This document shows, piece after piece, positions 8,000-10,005 of a DNA stretch of 10,005 bases. This DNA comes from Caldifarciminota bacterium (GTDB lineage Bacteria > Hydrothermota > UBA3072 > WFRC01): contig WFRC01000038.1 in assembly GCA_015486685.1 (NCBI GenBank), positions 1 to 10,005 of the forward strand, written 5' to 3'. Under the pieces are notes generated by a model. That model worked only from the letters and a program-made list of their open reading frames with translations, did no database searches and was not told where the DNA came from. Made by a program: the position numbers and the translations under genes. Positions within the stretch are counted from its first letter, which is position 1; each line of letters opens with the position of its first letter.

Positions 8000-8078
8000 T
8001 GGTGGGCGATAGTGGACTTGAACCACTGACCTCTTGCATGTCAAGCAAGCACTCTAACCAAAACTGAGCTAATCGCCC
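8000..8078 (-). tRNA. tRNA-Val (anticodon GAC), CCA encoded
   Basis: A complete cloverleaf of 79 nt: acceptor GGGCGAT/ATCGCCC with all seven pairs, D stem GCTC/GAGT, anticodon stem CTTGC/GCAAG with loop TTGACAT (anticodon GAC, reading GUC/GUU valine codons), variable loop AGGTC, T stem AGTGG/CCACT with loop TTCAAGT, discriminator A, and an encoded CCA. The D-loop AGTTTTGGTTA is 11 nt, two longer than the common AGTTGGTTA form; this is within tolerated variation. The tRNA lies between its own promoter and thrS and is probably excised from the 5' end of the operon transcript. Confidence 0.97.
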
Positions 8079-8085
8079 ACGCTCT

Positions 8086-8113
8086 AATATATGAAAATTT
8101 AATGGATTGTCAA
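8086..8113 (-). promoter_or_regulatory. Sigma-70-type promoter for tRNA-Val and the thrS operon
   Basis: TTGACA (8113-8108), a 16-nt spacer, then TATATT (8091-8086). The -10 ends 7 nt before the first tRNA base, so transcription should start within about two bases of the mature tRNA 5' end. No second promoter is apparent between the tRNA and thrS, so this one probably drives the whole operon. The same hexamers and spacer recur before pfkA. Confidence 0.8.
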
Positions 8114-8236
8114 GGATTTTTTATGTTTTGTAGGGATGGAGTTGCGAACTTTGTATTTCTCACATTTAGAATCTCCGTAGATACTTTCTGTTAACATAAG
8201 AGGGATTAAGGGACAAATTGCAAATCCAAAATTATT

Positions 8237-8258
8237 TGACAGGATGAACAGGATTAAC
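8237..8258. repeat. Dispersed repeat of the ACAGGAT(G/T)A type, copy 1
   Basis: Contains GACAGGATGAACAGGATTA, itself an internal duplication of AACAGGAT. A closely related copy lies at 9500-9517 on the other side of pfkA. From memory, such short intergenic repeats recur in many environmental bacterial genomes; no function is known to me. Confidence 0.7.
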
Positions 8259-8318
8259 ATTTCACATTGCAAATTGCATCAATAATAAAGAACGTGTTTC
8301 GTGACCGTGTCTCGTGTT

Positions 8319-8424
8319 TACTTTTTTCGTTGTTTCGTTTTGCACGAATCACCACCACGAACACGTTTGTTGCTTCTTTCGTTTGTTTCGTTCATCACGA
8401 ATCACCATCACGAACACGTTTGTT
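8319..8424. repeat. 53-bp imperfect tandem duplication
   Basis: Two units with period 53 (about 8319-8371 and 8372-8424). The 29-bp cores at 8343-8371 and 8396-8424 (beginning CACGAATCACCA, ending CGAACACGTTTGTT) differ at a single base. The preceding 24 bases (TTTCGTTTGTTTCGTT type) match less well. A related CGTGTTTCGTG stretch at about 8292-8302 suggests an older, decayed unit. Non-coding; it looks recently duplicated. Confidence 0.85.
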
Positions 8425-8458
8425 AATCCTTTACCCATCTACTCATTATACCATAAAA

Positions 8459-9430
8459 TCAAGAATGGGCAAGGTGCATTATATAACCCAATTTTTCCTC
8501 ATCTATTTCTTTTTCTTTTTTTAGATTTTCTTCCAGTAAAGAAGAGACGATTTTCCCATTTCGGATACCTACCATTGTTGCTTGACTGTTACTTGAAGAA
8601 ATTATCTTTACCGCTTCAATCCCAAACAGATTTGCCAACAATCTACTTCTAATGGTTGGTGCGCCGCCCCTCTGAATATATCCAAGGACTGTTGTTCTAA
8701 CGATTGCCCCTGTTTTCTTCGCAATAATATCTGCAATCTTGTGTGCTTTACCTGCACCTTCAGCAAGCACAATAATTGCACTCTTTTTACCTTTTTTCTT
8801 TCCTTCTTTAAGATTTTCAGCAATTGCATCAAAATCTGTTTTTATCTCCGGAATAATAACGGCTTCCGCACCTACTCCAAACGCAACATCAATGGCAATA
8901 AATCCCCTTCTCTTTCCCATCACCTCAACGATAAATACCCTTTCATAAGATGTAGCTGTATCCCTAATTTTATCAATAGCACAAACTGCGGTATTGCAGG
9001 CAGTATCGAACCCAATAGTTTCATCAGTTCCGTAAATATCATTATCAATGCTTGCAGGAATACCTACAACAGAAACACCTGTCTCTTTCTGTAATTTAAG
9101 ACCACCCTTAAAAGAGCCATCTCCTCCGATAACAATACATCCCTCTATTTTCCATTTTTTCAATTGTTTATAAGCCTTATCTATATAATCTTTTTCCTTT
9201 GAAAATTCAATTATTCTTTCGGTCTTTAAGATAGTGCCCCCCTGATGAATAATGCCACTTACAGCATTTCTATTAAGAGGTATGATGTTCCCTTCTGTTA
9301 AGCCTGCATATCCCCTTTTTGCACCAAACACTTCAATGCTATTCTTTATCCCATATCTAACAATAGACCTGATAGCCGCATTCATTCCCGGGGCATCTCC
9401 GCCTGGTGTAATAATACATATCCTTTTCAT
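8459..9430 (-). CDS. pfkA: 6-phosphofructokinase, ATP-dependent type
   Basis: Commits fructose 6-phosphate to glycolysis by phosphorylating it to the 1,6-bisphosphate. 323 residues, the usual length of the bacterial allosteric enzyme. Visible motifs: GGDAPGMNAAIR (10-21), GGDGS (102-106; the second glycine indicates ATP, whereas PPi enzymes carry Asp), PASIDND (125-131) with catalytic D129, GFDTACNTAV, R164, VEVMGKRRG (168-176), E224, and LGYIQRGG (249-256). R21 and R25 at the allosteric site are kept, so ADP/PEP control is plausible. Ala126 replaces the usual Gly (ATP) or Lys (PPi) at the second donor-specificity position; the lack of Lys still favours ATP. The Met at 9430 aligns with known N-termini, but no Shine-Dalgarno precedes it, and a promoter -10 lies 6 nt upstream. 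It appears to be a separate transcription unit from the downstream tRNA-thrS operon. Confidence 0.97.
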   Translation of the reverse strand: MKRICIITPGGDAPGMNAAIRSIVRYGIKNSIEVFGAKRGYAGLTEGNIIPLNRNAVSGIIHQGGTILKTERIIEFSKEKDYIDKAYKQLKKWKIEGCIVIGGDGSFKGGLKLQKETGVSVVGIPASIDNDIYGTDETIGFDTACNTAVCAIDKIRDTATSYERVFIVEVMGKRRGFIAIDVAFGVGAEAVIIPEIKTDFDAIAENLKEGKKKGKKSAIIVLAEGAGKAHKIADIIAKKTGAIVRTTVLGYIQRGGAPTIRSRLLANLFGIEAVKIISSSNSQATMVGIRNGKIVSSLLEENLKKEKEIDEEKLGYIMHLAHS

Positions 9431-9436
9431 AAAAAC

Positions 9437-9464
9437 AATATAACTATGTAATTTAATATGTCAA
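9437..9464 (-). promoter_or_regulatory. pfkA: Sigma-70-type promoter giving a leaderless pfkA mRNA
   Basis: TTGACA (9464-9459), 16-nt spacer, TATATT (9442-9437), then six bases (GTTTTT) and the pfkA ATG. With the normal 6-8 nt from the -10 to the transcription start, the RNA should begin at or within a base or two of the A of ATG. There is no ribosome site in the 25 nt upstream, in agreement with leaderless translation. Confidence 0.78.
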
Positions 9465-9499
9465 GAATTTTTTTAATTACCTCTCCCCCAAAAAATTTC

Positions 9500-9517
9500 T
9501 GACAGGATTAACAGGAT
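9500..9517. repeat. Dispersed repeat of the ACAGGAT(G/T)A type, copy 2
   Basis: TGACAGGATTAACAGGAT, matching the copy at 8237-8258 except for one base in the shared part. It lies about 35 bp upstream of the pfkA -35 element. Confidence 0.7.
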
Positions 9518-9637
9518 AATAATTACCAACTACCCTCCACTAAAAACTTTGAAACCACAAGATTAACCCTATGAGATAGCAAGCATCTAATGGGACTGAG
9601 GAAGGGCATCTTCTGTTATTCTGAGTAAAACGAAGTA

Positions 9638-9703
9638 CCGAAGATGTGAGTGAATGTAATGAGCAAACTGCCGAAGATGTGAGCGACCAACGGGAGCAAA
9701 CAA
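9638..9703. repeat. 33-bp degenerate tandem repeat
   Basis: Two units of 33 bp (9638-9670, 9671-9703) share CCGAAGATGTGAG at the start and GAGCAAAC near the end, with diverged middles. CATCTTC at 9607-9613 is complementary to GAAGATG at 9640-9646 and 9673-9679, so the RNA or single strand could fold. The preceding ATTCTGAGTAAAACGAAG resembles a type of intergenic repeat (ATTCTGAG...CGAAGAATCT) I recall from many bacterial genomes; not verified here. Confidence 0.6.
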
Positions 9704-9800
9704 TCTCGTCTTTTCAAACTGTCAACGTCTGACCCCAGCAAAAAATATTGAGGAGATACAACAAATTCTCAAATTTCAACAGTCTTTTCTATTTTTTTTT

Positions 9801-9890
9801 AACTCAATAAACTCTACTAACCCTATAAACTCAAGAAACTCATCTGCTCATTTACTTCTTACTTCTCAGTTCTTACTTCCCAATTTCCAT
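9801..9890. repeat. Low-complexity AAACTC / ACTTCTT tract
   Basis: After a run of nine T (9792-9800) comes a drifted series of AAACTC-like units (9801-9841) and then TTACTTC-like units (about 9852-9881). Simple-sequence decay is the plainest reading; no coding or structured signal is apparent. Confidence 0.55.
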
Positions 9891-9900
9891 TGTCACAGAG

Positions 9901-10005
9901 TCAAGCACCGTCCCCAAAAACCCCTTTGCCGACATCCCTATGTATAATTTTTGCATTATAGCCTTTTTTCGAAAGATAATTCCCAAGATAATCGGCGATT
10001 ACAAT
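9901..10005 (-). CDS. C-terminal fragment of an unidentified protein, continues beyond the right edge
   Basis: Reading the minus strand from the window edge gives 34 open codons ending in TGA at 9903-9901. The piece reads like a real C-terminus (IADYLGNYLSKKGYNAKII, then HRDVGKGVFGDGA), with a predicted helix followed by a strand, and it is less AT-rich than the non-coding DNA beside it. I do not recognise the family, and 34 residues are too few to assign one. The plus strand is also open here, so coding direction is not certain. If real, this gene points the same way as pfkA and lies upstream of it. Confidence 0.4.
   Translation of the reverse strand: MVIADYLGNYLSKKGYNAKIIHRDVGKGVFGDGA

Larger units (their letters stand above)
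8114..8458. other. Intergenic region between pfkA and the tRNA-Val promoter
   Basis: No coding sequence is supported: the open frames crossing it on the plus strand are antisense to pfkA or made of tandem repeat. It holds a 53-bp tandem duplication (8319-8424), one copy of an ACAGGAT-type dispersed repeat (8237-8258), and two short AAATTGCAAAT / TTGCAAATTGCA stretches near 8215 and 8267. No clear hairpin-plus-T-run terminator is seen after pfkA, so how its transcript ends is not visible. Confidence 0.7.
9465..9900. other. Repeat-rich intergenic region upstream of pfkA
   Basis: I see no gene here: no open frame with family resemblance or a ribosome site. It holds an ACAGGAT-type repeat (9500-9517), a 33-bp degenerate tandem repeat (9638-9703), and a simple-sequence tract (9801-9890). 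The stretch GTCAACGTCTGACCCC (9721-9736) is a small imperfect inverted repeat (GTCA/TGAC) of unknown meaning. Confidence 0.65.

Noticed and set aside
8319..8424. Repeat array considered as CRISPR
   Set aside because: Only two units, the intervening sequence is itself repeated, and there are no cas genes.
8445..8472. TATAAT on the minus strand (8450-8445) with TTGCCC 16 nt upstream, a possible promoter at the end of pfkA
   Set aside because: The -35 is weak and lies in coding sequence, and nothing recognisable starts downstream; chance is as likely in AT-rich DNA.
8267..8652. Two overlapping plus-strand open frames of 85 and 112 codons
   Set aside because: They are composed of the tandem-repeat region plus the antisense of the pfkA 3' end; no ribosome site and no family resemblance.
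9721..9736. GTCAACGTCTGACCCC as a remnant of a transposon end
   Set aside because: A single short imperfect inverted repeat with no transposase, target duplication or second end nearby.

Overview
The window is AT-rich bacterial DNA. Apart from intergenic repeats, everything recognisable lies on the minus strand. It carries a translation-machinery operon whose gene order (thrS-infC-rpmI-rplT-pheS-pheT, then two small cell-division genes and rny) is conserved in broad outline across many bacterial phyla. The lineage cannot be fixed from the sequence. RNase Y excludes a typical enteric bacterium, and the PheT form and the intergenic repeat types fit an uncultivated or candidate-phylum bacterium better than a model organism. 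That placement is inference.

Reading in the direction of transcription (high to low coordinates): the C-terminal end of an unidentified gene (9901-10005); about 440 bases of repeat-rich non-coding DNA; a consensus-like promoter directly against the start of pfkA (8459-9430, ATP-type 6-phosphofructokinase); a second non-coding gap with a 53-bp tandem duplication and a dispersed repeat; a second promoter of nearly the same sequence; tRNA-Val(GAC) (8000-8078); thrS (threonyl-tRNA synthetase); infC (IF3); rpmI and rplT (ribosomal proteins L35 and L20); pheS and pheT (phenylalanyl-tRNA synthetase); a 60-residue coiled-coil ZapB-like protein; zapA; and rny (RNase Y, running off the left edge). From tRNA-Val to rny the gaps are 74 nt or less and several genes overlap, so this is probably one long transcript. 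It would link aminoacylation, initiation, large-subunit assembly, Z-ring assembly and mRNA decay.

The most notable points are these. (1) infC appears to start at an AUA codon 6 nt after a perfect AAGGAGG, inside the end of thrS; the first conventional start codon (TTG at 6014) would cut off the conserved N-terminus. This parallels the rare AUU start behind IF3 autoregulation in E. coli. (2) PheT lacks the whole N-terminal OB-fold (EMAP-type) tRNA-binding insertion. (3) The pfkA promoter lies so close to its ATG that the mRNA should be leaderless, and there is no Shine-Dalgarno. (4) tRNA-Val sits at the 5' end of the thrS operon, with the predicted transcription start at or next to the mature tRNA 5' end. 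No exotic defence or mobile system is visible.
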